From: Flavimobilis soli
GTDB lineage: Bacteria > Actinomycetota > Actinomycetes > Actinomycetales > Cellulomonadaceae
Length of the DNA: 64,000 nt
Assembly: GCF_002564025.1 (NCBI RefSeq)
Contig: NZ_PDJH01000001.1
Coordinates: forward strand, 2,822,688 to 2,886,687
Direction: 5' to 3'
Shown: positions 8,840 through 18,553 of the stretch, in pieces
Numbering within the stretch: the stretch's first letter is position 1
Layout: each line of letters opens with the position of its first letter
Program-made: the position numbers and the translations under genes
Notes under the pieces: model-generated
Database searches by the model: none
What the model was told of the DNA's origin: nothing
The model's input: only the letters and a program-made list of their open reading frames with translations

Positions 8840-11800
8840 GTGAACCTCGACAACAGCACCACGAACGCCGAGGGCTCAGCCGAGCCGGTGAAGAAGACGC
8901 GTCGCCGCGTCGTGCGGTCGGCAGGAACGCCGACCCCCGTGCAGAGCGAGGCCGTGGCGCCTGTGAGTGTCCCGGCCTCTGCTGCGTCGGAGCCGACGGA
9001 CGCGCCGCAGGAGAAGGCCCCGCGCACCCGCAAGGCGCGCCCCAAGACCGAGTCGCCCGCCGTCGAGTCGCCGGCTGCCGAGACCCCCGCGGCCGAGGAG
9101 AAGCCCGCGCCGAAGCGCCGCACCCGTGCCACCCGGGCGACCGCTCCAGCCGCGACGGCTGAGGCTGCGCCCGAGGCGGCGACTGTTGCTGCACCCACGC
9201 CTGCCGCCGACGCCGAGGCGCCCGCGCCGAAGAAGTCCACGCGCAGCCGCCGCGCCACCAAGCCGGCCGCCGAGCCTGCGGAGACGAAGTCCGAGGCACC
9301 CGCAGCCGACGAGACGGTTGCGGACGACAGGGCCGCAGAGGACAAGAGCACGGAGAAGGCGGCCCCGCGTCGCCGCTCTGGCCGTGCCAAGGCTGCACCT
9401 GCCGAGGCCCCCGAGGCCCCCGCGGCCGAGACGGCGACGGAGGAGCAGGCGGAGAAGCCGGCGCGCCGCTCGCGCCGCGCGACCAAGCCGAGCGCCGTCG
9501 AGGCGCCCACCGAGACCACCGCACCCGTCGAGGCTGTCGAAGCCGCGGCCGAGGAGGGCGAGCAGGCGCCGGTCGTCGAGACCCGCCTGCCGATGACCGC
9601 TCTCCTCTTCCAGGCTCCGGACCCGACCAAGGGCCGTGCACGCCGCCGCCGGGTCTCCGCGCCCGCGGGCCCGCCCGAGGCGATCGTCCCCGTCCCCGTG
9701 GAGGAGGCCGACGACGAGACCGAGGAGGTCGTCGACGCGGCTGCCGAGGTCGAGGCCCCGGAGGACGTCGAGACGCCCGAGGCGCAGGACGACGCGACGC
9801 CGCAGGACGAGACCGAGGACGACGAGCCGAGCGACGAGCAGGAGTCCGGCTCCGCCTCGGGCCAGCGCCGTCGTCGCCGCCGGGGCGGCCGGGGCCGTCG
9901 CCGCAGCTCCGCGCAGAACGGCGACCAGGCCGAGGGCGACACGGACGCCGAGGCGTCCGACGAGACCGACGCGACCGAGGTCGAGCAGGACGACGAGGGT
10001 GACACGGAGAAGACCTCGGGTCGCTCGCGCAACCGCTCGCGTCGGGGTTCGGGCCGCTCTGCCGAGGCGTCCGACGCCGAGAGCGAGTCGGACGACGAGG
10101 CTCAGGACCAGGACGAGGACACCTCTGACGAGGCGGGCGAGGACAGCGAGGGCACCGGTTCCTCGAGCCGCCGCCGTCGTCGCCGCCGCCGCACGGCTGG
10201 CAGCCGCGAGGGCGAGCCGGCCAGCACCTCGACCGCGACCCGTGCCCGTCGCGGCACCGGGGCCGACGAGGTCACCGCGCTCAAGGGCTCGACGCGCCTC
10301 GAGGCGAAGCGCCAGCGTCGCCGCGAGGGCCGCGACGCGGGCCGCCGTCGCCAGATCATCACCGAGGCCGAGTTCCTCGCCCGCCGCGAGTCTGTCGAGC
10401 GGTCGATGGTCGTGCGCGAGCGCGACGGCCGCACGCAGATCGCCGTGCTCGAGGACGGCGTGCTCGTCGAGCACTACGTCTCGCAGCAGGAGCAGGCCTC
10501 GATGGCCGGCAACGTCTACCTCGGTCGCGTGCAGAACGTGCTGCCGAGCATGGAGGCCGCGTTCATCGACGTCGGCAAGGGCCGCAACGCCGTGCTCTAC
10601 GCCGGTGAGGTCAACTGGGACGCTGCGGGCCTCGAGGGCCAGCCGCGCCGCATCGAGCAGGCGCTCAAGTCGGGCGACTCGGTCCTCGTGCAGGTCACGA
10701 AGGACCCGATCGGCCACAAGGGCGCTCGCCTCACCTCCCAGATCACGCTCGCGGGCCGCTACCTCGTGTACGTCCCCGGCGGCGGCATGACGGGCATCTC
10801 CCGCAAGCTCCCCGACACGGAGCGTGCGCGCCTGAAGAAGATCCTCAAGGAGATCGTCCCCGACCACGCAGGCGTCATCGTCCGCACCGCGGCCGAGGGA
10901 GCGAGCGAGGAAGAGCTCCGCGCCGACGTCGCCCGCCTGCAGGACCAGTGGGCGAAGATCGAGAAGAAGTCCAAGACCGCATCGGCGCCCGCGCTGCTGC
11001 AGGGCGAGCCGGACCTCGCGATCCGCGTCGTGCGCGACATCTTCAACGACGACTTCTCGTCGCTCGTCGTCCAGGGCGACTCCGCTTGGGACGAGATCTC
11101 GAGCTATGTCGGCGAGCTCGCTCCCGACCTCGCCGAGCGCGTCACGCGCTGGACGGGGGAGAAGGACGTCTTCGCGTCGCATCGCATCGACGAGCAGCTC
11201 GCCAAGGGCATGGACCGCAAGGTCTGGCTCCCGTCCGGCGGCTCGCTCGTGATCGACCGCACCGAGGCGATGACCGTCGTCGACGTCAACACGGGCAAGT
11301 TCACCGGCTCCGGTGGCACGCTCGAGGAGACGGTGACGCGCAACAACCTCGAGGCTGCCGAGGAGATCGTCCGCCAGCTCCGCCTGCGGGACATCGGCGG
11401 CATCATCGTCATCGACTTCATCGACATGGTCCTCGAGTCGAACCGTGACCTCGTGCTGCGTCGTCTCGTCGAGTGCCTCGGACGCGACCGGACGAAGCAC
11501 CAGGTCGCGGAGGTGACGTCGCTCGGCCTCGTCCAGATGACGCGCAAGCGTGTCGGCCAGGGCCTCGTCGAGGCCTTCAGCACGACGTGCGAGCACTGCA
11601 ACGGCCGTGGCTTCATCGTGCACGCCGAGCCGATCGAGAAGGGCAACGGCGGCCAGAACGGTGGCGGCCAGGACCGTCCCGAGGGCGAGTCGAAGCGGTC
11701 GCGCCGCAAGCGTGGCGGCGGTGACAAGGACGAGTCCTCGTCGTCGGCCCCCGCGGTGCCGGTCCTCCCCAAGGAGGAGGCGCGCAAGGCGGTCAAGGAG

Positions 11801-12319
11801 ACGCTCGCGACGATCGCCGCCGCTGCGGCGCACGCGCACGAGCACGAGCACGACCACGCGGTCGAGAAGCCGGCTGCCGAGAAGGTGGCCGTCGAGGCTG
11901 CTCCGGCGCTGCAGGCCGACGCTGAGCCCGCGCCTGTCGCGGAGGACGCCGTCGAGCCCGCGGCCGAGCCGGTCGTCGCCGAGCCCGTCGCTGCCGAGCC
12001 GAAGCGCCGCCGTCGTGCGGCGACGCGTCCGGCTGCCCCGGCCGTCGAGGTCGAGGCGCCGGCGTCCGAGAGTGCAGAGGCGTCGTCGGAGGCCCCGGTC
12101 CTCGACGTCCTCGCGGAGCTCGCTTCCGTCCGTCGGGTCCACGCTCCCGAGGTGCCCGCCGCGCCGAGCAGCGACACGATCACGTCGGTCGACGACATCG
12201 CGGTCCCCGCGGGCCCGTCGGAGCCGTCGACGACGGCGCCCAAGCGGCGCCGGGCCTCGTCGCGCGGCCGGTCGACGCGCGCCGCCGGCGCACCGAGCAA
12301 CAGCCCCGACGAGGGCTGA
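8840..12319 (+). CDS. rne: Ribonuclease E/G family endoribonuclease with long disordered N- and C-terminal arms
   Basis: The protein is 1159 aa. The first 520 residues are low-complexity Ala/Glu/Pro with basic clusters ([21 protein letters not shown]). The catalytic part covers about 520-930: S1 domain with GNVYLGRVQNVLPSMEAAF, DNase-I-like region with VDVNTGKFTG and the FIDMV segment carrying the magnesium-binding aspartates, then a Zn-link with TCEHCNGRG near 917. The last 200 residues are again disordered with a histidine cluster HAHEHEHDHA near 997. It cleaves mRNA and rRNA precursors. Having the catalytic core in the middle is the actinobacterial arrangement. The GTG at 8840 follows GGCAGGAG at 7-base spacing; the frame is open 22 codons further up without a site. 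Confidence 0.93.
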   Translation: MNLDNSTTNAEGSAEPVKKTRRRVVRSAGTPTPVQSEAVAPVSVPASAASEPTDAPQEKAPRTRKARPKTESPAVESPAAETPAAEEKPAPKRRTRATRATAPAATAEAAPEAATVAAPTPAADAEAPAPKKSTRSRRATKPAAEPAETKSEAPAADETVADDRAAEDKSTEKAAPRRRSGRAKAAPAEAPEAPAAETATEEQAEKPARRSRRATKPSAVEAPTETTAPVEAVEAAAEEGEQAPVVETRLPMTALLFQAPDPTKGRARRRRVSAPAGPPEAIVPVPVEEADDETEEVVDAAAEVEAPEDVETPEAQDDATPQDETEDDEPSDEQESGSASGQRRRRRRGGRGRRRSSAQNGDQAEGDTDAEASDETDATEVEQDDEGDTEKTSGRSRNRSRRGSGRSAEASDAESESDDEAQDQDEDTSDEAGEDSEGTGSSSRRRRRRRRTAGSREGEPASTSTATRARRGTGADEVTALKGSTRLEAKRQRRREGRDAGRRRQIITEAEFLARRESVERSMVVRERDGRTQIAVLEDGVLVEHYVSQQEQASMAGNVYLGRVQNVLPSMEAAFIDVGKGRNAVLYAGEVNWDAAGLEGQPRRIEQALKSGDSVLVQVTKDPIGHKGARLTSQITLAGRYLVYVPGGGMTGISRKLPDTERARLKKILKEIVPDHAGVIVRTAAEGASEEELRADVARLQDQWAKIEKKSKTASAPALLQGEPDLAIRVVRDIFNDDFSSLVVQGDSAWDEISSYVGELAPDLAERVTRWTGEKDVFASHRIDEQLAKGMDRKVWLPSGGSLVIDRTEAMTVVDVNTGKFTGSGGTLEETVTRNNLEAAEEIVRQLRLRDIGGIIVIDFIDMVLESNRDLVLRRLVECLGRDRTKHQVAEVTSLGLVQMTRKRVGQGLVEAFSTTCEHCNGRGFIVHAEPIEKGNGGQNGGGQDRPEGESKRSRRKRGGGDKDESSSSAPAVPVLPKEEARKAVKETLATIAAAAAHAHEHEHDHAVEKPAAEKVAVEAAPALQADAEPAPVAEDAVEPAAEPVVAEPVAAEPKRRRRAATRPAAPAVEVEAPASESAEASSEAPVLDVLAELASVRRVHAPEVPAAPSSDTITSVDDIAVPAGPSEPSTTAPKRRRASSRGRSTRAAGAPSNSPDEG

Positions 12320-12330
12320 ACGAGACGTCG

Positions 12331-12355
12331 CACCGGGGTCCCGAGGACCCCGGTG
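12331..12355 (+). terminator. rne terminator hairpin
   Basis: An 11-bp perfect inverted repeat CACCGGGGTCC / GGACCCCGGTG with a CGA loop begins 12 bases after the rne stop. No T-tract follows. Confidence 0.65.
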
Positions 12356-12464
12356 TGACGCCTCACACGGGCGGATCGGCGCGTCGCACCTGGTGCGGGA
12401 GCCGATCGTCCGAGATGATGGAGGGGCGAGCGACGCCCAGGGCGTCGTGGGGGACCCGAGCAAT

Positions 12465-12493
12465 TTGACCCCCCGCTCCAAGTTCCGTAACCT
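12465..12493 (+). promoter_or_regulatory. rplU-rpmA promoter
   Basis: TTGACC (12465-12470), a 17-base spacer and TAACCT (12488-12493) form a good housekeeping sigma promoter about 100 bases before rplU. The AT-rich stretch stands out in this GC-rich sequence. Confidence 0.7.
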
Positions 12494-12591
12494 TGAACGT
12501 CGGCGCGTATTGGTTCGCGCCTGTTCCCGTGTGCTCCCGGCCCCGTCCGGTGATGAGCACGCCGAGAAGACCTAGAGAGATGAGCAGCAAC

Positions 12592-12900
12592 GTGGTGTAC
12601 GCGATCGTCAAGGCTGGTGGCCGCCAGGAGAAGGTCTCTGTTGGTGACGTCGTCGTCGTCGACCGTCTCTCCGGCAAGTCCGGTGAGTCCGTTCAGTTGC
12701 CCGCACTCCTCCTTGTGGACGGTGAGAAGGTGACCTCCGACGCTGCGGCTCTGGCCAAGGTGACGGTGACCGCCGAGATCGTTCGGGACGAGAAGGGCCC
12801 GAAGATCGACATCCTCAAGTACAAGAACAAGACCGGCTACCGCAAGCGCATCGGCCACCGCCAGGCCCTCACGCGCCTCAAGGTCACCGGCATCAAGTGA
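12592..12900 (+). CDS. rplU: 50S ribosomal protein L21
   Basis: From the GTG at 12592 the product is 102 aa, [19 protein letters not shown] and onwards, matching the usual 101-104 aa L21. The C-terminal [14 protein letters not shown] is the conserved rRNA-binding motif. An ATG at 12580 would add four residues (MSSN); I prefer the GTG because of family length and a GATGAG site 7 bases upstream, but both are possible. L21 binds 23S rRNA in the large subunit. It is followed by rpmA and obg, the near-universal ribosome assembly cluster. Confidence 0.95.
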   Translation: MVYAIVKAGGRQEKVSVGDVVVVDRLSGKSGESVQLPALLLVDGEKVTSDAAALAKVTVTAEIVRDEKGPKIDILKYKNKTGYRKRIGHRQALTRLKVTGIK

Positions 12901-12971
12901 TCTTCCTCCGGGCCGCGTCTCAGCGGCTCGGGGCACGTCCTATTCGTTCAGCAAGAAGGTAGGTTGCCGTC

Positions 12972-13226
12972 ATGGCACACAAGAAGGGTGCGAGCTCCTC
13001 TCGCAACGGTCGTGACTCCAACGCTCAGCGTCTCGGCGTCAAGCGCTTCGGTGGCCAGGTCGTCAAGGCCGGCGAGATCATCGTCCGCCAGCGCGGCACG
13101 CACTTCCACCCCGGCGTCAACGTCGGTCGTGGCAAGGACGACACGCTGTTCGCCCTCGAGGCCGGCGCCGTGAAGTTCGGCACCCGTCGCGGCCGCAAGG
13201 TCGTCGACATCGAGGCTGCTGCCTGA
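12972..13226 (+). CDS. rpmA: 50S ribosomal protein L27
   Basis: The product is 84 aa beginning [20 protein letters not shown], the typical L27 start whose N-terminal tail reaches the peptidyl transferase centre. There is no Firmicutes-type cleavable N-terminal extension. A GAAGGTAGG site precedes the ATG. It lies 71 bp after rplU and before a T-tract terminator, so rplU-rpmA can be a two-gene transcript. Confidence 0.97.
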   Translation: MAHKKGASSSRNGRDSNAQRLGVKRFGGQVVKAGEIIVRQRGTHFHPGVNVGRGKDDTLFALEAGAVKFGTRRGRKVVDIEAAA

Positions 13227-13243
13227 TCGTCAGATCATCTTCG

Positions 13244-13281
13244 AGAGGGGCGTACCGTACGGTGCGCCCCTCTTGCCTTTT
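13244..13281 (+). terminator. Intrinsic terminator after rpmA
   Basis: The stem GAGGGGCGTACC / GGTGCGCCCCTC (one G-T pair, 4-base loop) is followed by TTGCCTTTTTC, a rare T-tract in this window. It separates the ribosomal genes from obg, possibly with partial read-through. Confidence 0.75.
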
Positions 13282-13306
13282 TCACCGCAAGCATTGAGGA
13301 ACCCCC

Positions 13307-14827
13307 ATGGCCAGCTTTGTCGACCGCGTCGTCCTTCACGCCTTCGGCGGTGACGGCGGCAACGGCTGTGCGTCGATCCGCCGGGAGAAGTTCAAGCCCC
13401 TCGCAGGTCCGGACGGCGCCAACGGCGGCGACGGCGGATCGGTCCGCCTCGTCGTCGACCCCCAGGTGACGACGCTGCTCGAGTACCACCACTCGCCGCA
13501 CCGTCGTGCCGAGAAGGGTGCGATGGGCATGGGGGACTACCGCCAGGGGGCGCACGGCCAGGACCTCGTGCTGCGCGTCCCTGACGGCACCGTCGTCAAG
13601 GACCTCGACGGCAACATCCTCGCCGACCTCGTCGGTGACGGTGCCGAGTACACGGTCGCGGCCGGCGGCCGCGGCGGGCTCGGCAACATGTCGCTCGCCT
13701 CGGCCAAGCGCAAGGCGCCCGGCTTCGCGCTCCTCGGCGAGCCCGGTGAGGAGGCGGACGTCGTCCTCGAGCTCAAGACGATCGCCGACGTCGCGCTCGT
13801 CGGCTACCCGAGCGCGGGCAAGTCCTCGCTCATCGCAGCGATCTCGGCCGCGCGGCCCAAGATCGCGGACTACCCGTTCACGACGCTCGTGCCGAACCTC
13901 GGCGTCGTCCAGGCGGGCGACTCGCGCTACACGGTCGCCGACGTCCCCGGGCTCATCCCTGGCGCGAGCGAGGGCAAGGGCCTCGGGCTCGAGTTCCTCC
14001 GCCACGTCGAGCGTTGCGCCGTCCTCGTGCACGTCCTCGACTGCGCGACCCTCGAGCCCGGCCGTGACCCGATCTCGGACCTCGACGTCATCGAGGCGGA
14101 GCTCGCCGCCTACTCGGCGGACCTCGACATCGACGGTTCGCGCGTCCCGCTCGCCGAGCGTCCGCGCCTCGTCGTGCTCAACAAGATCGACGTTCCCGAG
14201 GCGCGCGAGCTCGCCGACTTCGTGACCGCCGAGCTCGAGGGGCGCGGCCTGCGGGTCTTCGAGATCTCCGCCGTCAGCCACGAGGGCCTCAAGCAGCTCA
14301 CGTACGCGCTCGCCGAGCTCGTCGAGCAGGCGCGCAAGGACGCTCCGGCTCCCGAACCTGCTCGCATCGTCCTGCGTCCCAAGGCCGTCGACGACTCCGG
14401 CTTCACCGTCACGCGCGTCGAGGAGAACGGCCAGGAGTACTTCCGCGTCACGGGTTCCAAGCCTGTGCGCTGGGTGCGCCAGACCGACTTCAACAACGAC
14501 GAGGCCGTCGGTTACCTCGCGGACCGTCTCGCGCGTCTCGGCGTCGAGGAGGCCCTTCTCAAGGCTGGCGCTCGCGCCGGCGCCGAGGTGCTCATCGGCA
14601 CGGGTGACAACGCGGTCGTGTTCGACTGGGAGCCCACGCTCATGACGGGTGCCGAGCTGCTCACGGGTCCGCGCGGCACCGACCTGCGTCTCGAGGACCA
14701 CTCTCGTCCGAGCCGCTCCGAGAAGCGCGAGCGCTACCACGACCGCATGGACGCCAAGGCTGAGGCTCGCAGCGAGCTGTGGACCGAGCGCGAGGCAGGC
14801 AAGTGGACGGACGCTGCCGAGGACTGA
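13307..14827 (+). CDS. obg: GTPase Obg/CgtA
   Basis: The protein is 506 aa with three domains: a glycine-rich Obg fold at 1-158 ([16 protein letters not shown]), a GTPase domain at 159-335 with G1 GYPSAGKSS near 166, G3 DVPGL and G4 NKID, and a C-terminal OCT domain from about 360 ([18 protein letters not shown]). The tail from 440 is charged and probably disordered. Obg acts in late 50S assembly and stringent response. Its place after rpmA and before proB is conserved in actinobacteria. The ATG has an AGGAA site 6 bases upstream. Confidence 0.96.
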   Translation: MASFVDRVVLHAFGGDGGNGCASIRREKFKPLAGPDGANGGDGGSVRLVVDPQVTTLLEYHHSPHRRAEKGAMGMGDYRQGAHGQDLVLRVPDGTVVKDLDGNILADLVGDGAEYTVAAGGRGGLGNMSLASAKRKAPGFALLGEPGEEADVVLELKTIADVALVGYPSAGKSSLIAAISAARPKIADYPFTTLVPNLGVVQAGDSRYTVADVPGLIPGASEGKGLGLEFLRHVERCAVLVHVLDCATLEPGRDPISDLDVIEAELAAYSADLDIDGSRVPLAERPRLVVLNKIDVPEARELADFVTAELEGRGLRVFEISAVSHEGLKQLTYALAELVEQARKDAPAPEPARIVLRPKAVDDSGFTVTRVEENGQEYFRVTGSKPVRWVRQTDFNNDEAVGYLADRLARLGVEEALLKAGARAGAEVLIGTGDNAVVFDWEPTLMTGAELLTGPRGTDLRLEDHSRPSRSEKRERYHDRMDAKAEARSELWTEREAGKWTDAAED

Positions 14828-14836
14828 CGATCGCCT

Positions 14837-14872
14837 GACGACGGCGCCGCTGGGAACAGCGGCGCCGTCGTC
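14837..14872 (+). terminator. obg terminator hairpin
   Basis: A 15-bp perfect inverted repeat GACGACGGCGCCGCT / AGCGGCGCCGTCGTC around a GGGAAC centre starts 10 bases after the obg stop. This is one of the strongest hairpins in the window. Confidence 0.75.
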
Positions 14873-14922
14873 GCGTCCGGGCAGGGGCACGGGCGTGGGA
14901 CGCTCTCCGACCATGAGCACCG

Positions 14923-16203
14923 GTGGTGGACAATGTGGGCGTGGTGAACGACCAGGTGGAGCACGAGAGCCCCGACGTCCAGGGCGGCGACGCGAACGCG
15001 TCGAGCGCTGACCAGCCGAGCGCTGATCAGCCGAGCTCTGATCAGCCGAGCTCTGATCAGCAGACCGCGGTGCAGTCGCGCGCCCAGATCGCCGACGCGC
15101 GCCGCGTCGTCGTGAAGATCGGCTCGTCGTCGCTCACGCAGGCGGACGGTCACCTCTCCCTCGACGCGCTCGGCGCGCTCGTGGGCGTGCTCGCCGAACG
15201 ACGTCGGGCCGGTGTCGAGGTCGTCCTCGTGACGTCGGGTGCCGTCGCTGCGGCGCTCCTGCCGCTGGGCCTGACGTCGCGCCCGCGCGACGTCGCGACC
15301 CAGCAGGCGGCTGCGTCCGTCGGGCAGGGCCAGCTCATCGCCCGCTACACCGAGGCGTTCGCGTACCACGGCATCCGCGTCGGGCAGATCCTCCTGACAG
15401 CTGAGGACACGATCCGTCGGTCGCGCTACCGCAACGCGCAGCGCGCGCTCGAGCGCCTGCTGGCGCTCGGCGTCGTCCCGATCATCAACGAGAACGACGC
15501 CGTGACGACGGACGAGCTGCGCTTCGGCGACAACGACCGCCTCGCCGCGCTCGTGTCGCACCTCGTGCGCGCCGACGCGATGGTCCTGCTGACCGACGTC
15601 GACGGTCTGTACGACGCCCCGCCGTCGCGTCCCGGCGCTCGGCGCATCGCCGAGGTGCGCTCCGCCGCGGACCTCGCCGGCATCGAGGTCACGGGCCGTG
15701 GTTCGGCGGTCGGCACGGGCGGGATGCTCACGAAGCTCGACTCGGTGCGCATGGCGACGAGCTCCGGCATCCCCGTCGTCCTCACGTCCGCGCCGAACGT
15801 GCGTCAGGCCCTCGCCGGCGAGGACACGGGCACGTGGTTCTCGCCGTTCGGCAAGCGCGGCTCGGCCCGCGCGATGTGGCTCGCGCACGCGGCGCGCGCT
15901 CACGGCGTGCTCACGCTCGACGACGGCGCGGTGCGCGCGGTCGAGGGCGGCAAGGCTTCGCTCCTCGCCGCGGGCGTGACGGCGGTCGCGGGGGAGTTCG
16001 GTGCGGGCGAGGTCGTCGAGCTGCACGACGGCGCCGGGCGTGTGGTCGCGCGCGGCGTCGTGTCGTTCGGGTCGAGCGAGCTGCCCGCCCTCCTCGGCCG
16101 GACGACCGCCGAGCTGCGCGAGAAGTTCGGCGAGGGTTACGACCGCACGGTCGTGCACCGTGACGACCTCGTCGTCGTGCGACGTCGCCCGAGCAAGGTC
16201 TGA
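14923..16203 (+). CDS. proB: Glutamate 5-kinase with PUA domain and repeat-bearing N-terminal extension
   Basis: The frame gives 426 aa. Kinase motifs start near residue 60 (RRVVVKIGSSSLT, VTSGAVAAA, NENDAV, LLTDVDGLY, GTGGMLTKL) and a PUA domain fills about 330-415 (DDGAVRAVEGGKASLLAAGV). It phosphorylates glutamate in the first step of proline synthesis; proA follows about 100 bp downstream. The first 55 residues are extra to the family and carry a five-residue repeat (SADQP). Several in-frame GTG codons exist (14923, 14926, 14935, 14938, 14941), and the true start is uncertain; a GACAAT box before 14941 would suit a leaderless start there. Confidence 0.92.
   Translation: MVDNVGVVNDQVEHESPDVQGGDANASSADQPSADQPSSDQPSSDQQTAVQSRAQIADARRVVVKIGSSSLTQADGHLSLDALGALVGVLAERRRAGVEVVLVTSGAVAAALLPLGLTSRPRDVATQQAAASVGQGQLIARYTEAFAYHGIRVGQILLTAEDTIRRSRYRNAQRALERLLALGVVPIINENDAVTTDELRFGDNDRLAALVSHLVRADAMVLLTDVDGLYDAPPSRPGARRIAEVRSAADLAGIEVTGRGSAVGTGGMLTKLDSVRMATSSGIPVVLTSAPNVRQALAGEDTGTWFSPFGKRGSARAMWLAHAARAHGVLTLDDGAVRAVEGGKASLLAAGVTAVAGEFGAGEVVELHDGAGRVVARGVVSFGSSELPALLGRTTAELREKFGEGYDRTVVHRDDLVVVRRRPSKV
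15003..15062 (+). repeat. Four copies of a 15-bp tandem repeat in proB
   Basis: The unit GAGCGCTGATCAGCC occurs four times with one or two changes per copy and encodes (S/A)DQPS repeats in the N-terminal extension. Because the unit is a multiple of three, copy number can change without breaking the frame. Confidence 0.9.
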
Positions 16204-16292
16204 CGCGCCGATAGCAGGCCCCACCTGCGGCGACGCGCTTCGGCGCGCGTCCGGGCGGTGGACCGCCCCTGCCCAGATCCGCGACCGCGGAC

Positions 16293-16298
16293 TAGGCT
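16293..16298 (+). promoter_or_regulatory. Leaderless promoter -10 (TAGGCT) of proA
   Basis: TAGGCT lies 7 bases before the proA ATG and there is no ribosome site, so transcription probably starts at the start codon. Confidence 0.6.
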
Positions 16299-16305
16299 CG
16301 CCCGC

Positions 16306-17613
16306 ATGAGCGTCGACTCCACCACCCTGTCCGAGAAGGCCGCGACGTCCGACGACGTCACCGAGCAGGTCTTCGACGTCGCCCGCCGCGCGAAGGTCGC
16401 CTCGCGCGCCCTCGCGACCGCGCCGCGCGGCGTCAAGGACGCGGCGCTGCACGCGCTCGCCGACGCGCTCGTCGCACAGGCCGACGTGATCGTCGCGGCC
16501 AACGCCGATGACGTCGAGCGGGGCCGGACGAACGGCATGACGGCCGGTCTGCTCGACCGCCTCACCCTGACGCCCGAGCGGGTCGGCGCGATCGCCGACG
16601 CGCTGCGCGAGCTCGCGGCCCTGCCCGACCCGGTCGGCGAGGTCGTGCGCGGCTCGACCCTCCCCAACGGCCTGCGTCTGCGTCAGCTGCGCGTGCCCAT
16701 GGGTGTGGTCGGCATGATCTACGAGGCGCGTCCGAACGTCACGGTGGACGCCGCAGGGCTCGCGCTCAAGAGCGGCAACGCGGTCGTGCTGCGTGGTGGC
16801 TCGGCTGCCGCGAGCTCGAACGAGGTGATCGTGCGCGTCCTCGGCGAGGCGCTCGAGGAGCAGGGGCTGCCCGCTGACCTGGTGCAGTCGATCGACCGCT
16901 TCGGGCGCCCGGGCGGTGTCGCGCTCATGCGTGCGCGGGGCCTCGTCGACGTGCTCGTGCCCCGTGGCGGCGCGGACCTCATCCAGACGGTCGTGCGCGA
17001 GTCGATCGTTCCCGTGATCGAGACGGGCGTCGGCAACTGCCACCTGTTCGTCGACGCGAGCGCGGACCGCGACATGGCGCTGCAGATCCTGCTCAACGCG
17101 AAGCTGCAGCGCGTCGGCGTGTGCAACGCCGTCGAGACGCTGCTCGTCCACCGCGAGGCGGCGGACTTCCTGCCGGTCGCGCTCAGCGCGCTCGCGTCCG
17201 CCGGCGCCGTCGTGCACGGCGACGAGCAGACCGCGTCGCTCGCGCCCACGGGCGTCGAGGTGATCCCTGCGACCGATGTCGACTGGGAGACCGAGTACCT
17301 GGCCGCCGAGATCGCGGTGAAGGTGGTCGACGACCTCGACGCGGCGATCGAGCACATCCGCACGTGGAGCTCCGGTCACACCGAGGCGATCGTCACGAAG
17401 GACCTCGCGTCCTCGGAGCGTTTCGTCGCGGAGCTCGACTCGGCCGTGGTCAACGTCAACGCCTCCACCCGCTTCACCGACGGTGGGCAGTTCGGCCTCG
17501 GCGCCGAGATCGGTATCTCGACGCAGAAGCTCCACGCGCGCGGCCCGATGGGCCTCGCCGAGCTCACGACGACCAAGTGGATCGTCAACGGCGACGGTCA
17601 GGTCCGCTCCTGA
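16306..17613 (+). CDS. proA: Gamma-glutamyl phosphate reductase
   Basis: From the ATG at 16306 the protein is 435 aa. It is an aldehyde-dehydrogenase-fold enzyme that reduces glutamyl phosphate with NADPH in the second step of proline synthesis. Visible motifs are the cofactor region [31 protein letters not shown] and the catalytic cysteine in VGNCHLFVD (Cys245). The start was chosen because TAGGCT sits 7 bases upstream; an upstream in-frame extension reads [11 protein letters not shown] and lacks family similarity. It lies just after proB. Confidence 0.95.
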   Translation: MSVDSTTLSEKAATSDDVTEQVFDVARRAKVASRALATAPRGVKDAALHALADALVAQADVIVAANADDVERGRTNGMTAGLLDRLTLTPERVGAIADALRELAALPDPVGEVVRGSTLPNGLRLRQLRVPMGVVGMIYEARPNVTVDAAGLALKSGNAVVLRGGSAAASSNEVIVRVLGEALEEQGLPADLVQSIDRFGRPGGVALMRARGLVDVLVPRGGADLIQTVVRESIVPVIETGVGNCHLFVDASADRDMALQILLNAKLQRVGVCNAVETLLVHREAADFLPVALSALASAGAVVHGDEQTASLAPTGVEVIPATDVDWETEYLAAEIAVKVVDDLDAAIEHIRTWSSGHTEAIVTKDLASSERFVAELDSAVVNVNASTRFTDGGQFGLGAEIGISTQKLHARGPMGLAELTTTKWIVNGDGQVRS

Positions 17614-17739
17614 ACCTGCCGGTCAGCGGTGAGCGTGGCGCGTCTTCGCGTGCCGCACGACCCGTGAGAGACTGGTGACTTGCCCCGCCGCGGGACCTTG
17701 CCGCAGCGGTCGAACCCCTGATCTACCTTGGAGGATCCG

Positions 17740-17889
17740 ATGGTCGCGGCCACCCTGCTCGCTTCCGAGAGCGCAGTCGTCACCGAGCTCCCGATCGAGC
17801 CGAGCGCCTACGGGGTCATCACGTTCGTGGGGTTGGTCTCGCTGCTCCTCGTCACCTTCGCGTTCCGGAGCGTCGGCAAGCGTCACTGA
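17740..17889 (+). CDS. 49-aa single-helix membrane microprotein between proA and nadD
   Basis: An ATG with a TTGGAGGA site 5 bases upstream opens a 49-aa frame: a short luminal/external-type N-terminus ([20 protein letters not shown]), one hydrophobic helix at about 24-42 ([18 protein letters not shown]) and a basic end RSVGKRH, which by the positive-inside rule places the C-terminus in the cytoplasm. I recall small proteins of this kind in the same place in other actinobacteria but give no family name. The frame is fully open, has normal third-position GC and ends 31 bases before nadD, so it may be co-transcribed with nadD. Confidence 0.75.
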   Translation: MVAATLLASESAVVTELPIEPSAYGVITFVGLVSLLLVTFAFRSVGKRH

Positions 17890-17920
17890 CGTAGCGCGAC
17901 TGTCCGACCTGGATAACTCA

Positions 17921-18553
17921 GTGAGCATCTCGGGGGAGAGCGGCACGCCGAGGCGCACCCGTCTCGGGGTGATGGGCGGCACCTTCGACCCGATCCACCA
18001 CGGGCACCTCGTCGCCGCGAGCGAGGTCGCGGCGCGCTTCGACCTCGACGAGGTCGTCTTCGTGCCGACCGGCCGCCCGTCCTTCAAGCAGGACACGACG
18101 GTCACGCCGGCCGAGCACCGCTACCTCATGACGGTCGTCGCGACGGCCTCCAACCCGCGCTTCACGGTCAGCCGCGTGGACATCGACCGTGAAGGTCTGA
18201 CGTACACGATCGACACGCTGCGGGACCTTCGCCGGGAACGTCCACATTCGGACCTCTTCTTCATCACCGGGGCCGACGCGATCGCGCAGATACTGTCGTG
18301 GAAGGATGCTCCGGAGCTCTTCGATCTGGCACACTTCGTCGCGGTGACGCGTCCAGGGCACACGATGTCGTTGGAGGGTCTGAACCCGGAGTCGGTGACG
18401 GCTGTCGAGGTCCCGGCTCTCGCGATCTCGTCGACCGAGTGCCGTGAGCGCGCAGCGTCCGGTCAGCCGGTCTGGTACCTCGTCCCGGACGGCGTCGTGC
18501 AGTACATCAGCAAGCATCGTCTCTACCGGGAATCGATCGATGGCCAGTTCTGA
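17921..18553 (+). CDS. nadD: Nicotinate-nucleotide adenylyltransferase
   Basis: NadD joins nicotinate mononucleotide and ATP to make deamido-NAD. The 210-aa product has the nucleotidyltransferase motif [11 protein letters not shown] at 19-29 and ISSTECR near the C-terminus. The GTG at 17921 is the first plausible start after the microprotein stop; a later GTG nearer the motif (VMGGTFDP) cannot be excluded. It overlaps the next gene by 14 bp. Confidence 0.94.
   Translation: MSISGESGTPRRTRLGVMGGTFDPIHHGHLVAASEVAARFDLDEVVFVPTGRPSFKQDTTVTPAEHRYLMTVVATASNPRFTVSRVDIDREGLTYTIDTLRDLRRERPHSDLFFITGADAIAQILSWKDAPELFDLAHFVAVTRPGHTMSLEGLNPESVTAVEVPALAISSTECRERAASGQPVWYLVPDGVVQYISKHRLYRESIDGQF

Noticed and set aside
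8876-12481. A 1201-codon open frame on the minus strand opposite rne
   Set aside because: Arg/Leu/Gly-rich antisense of a repetitive GC-rich gene; no start site, motif or family resemblance.
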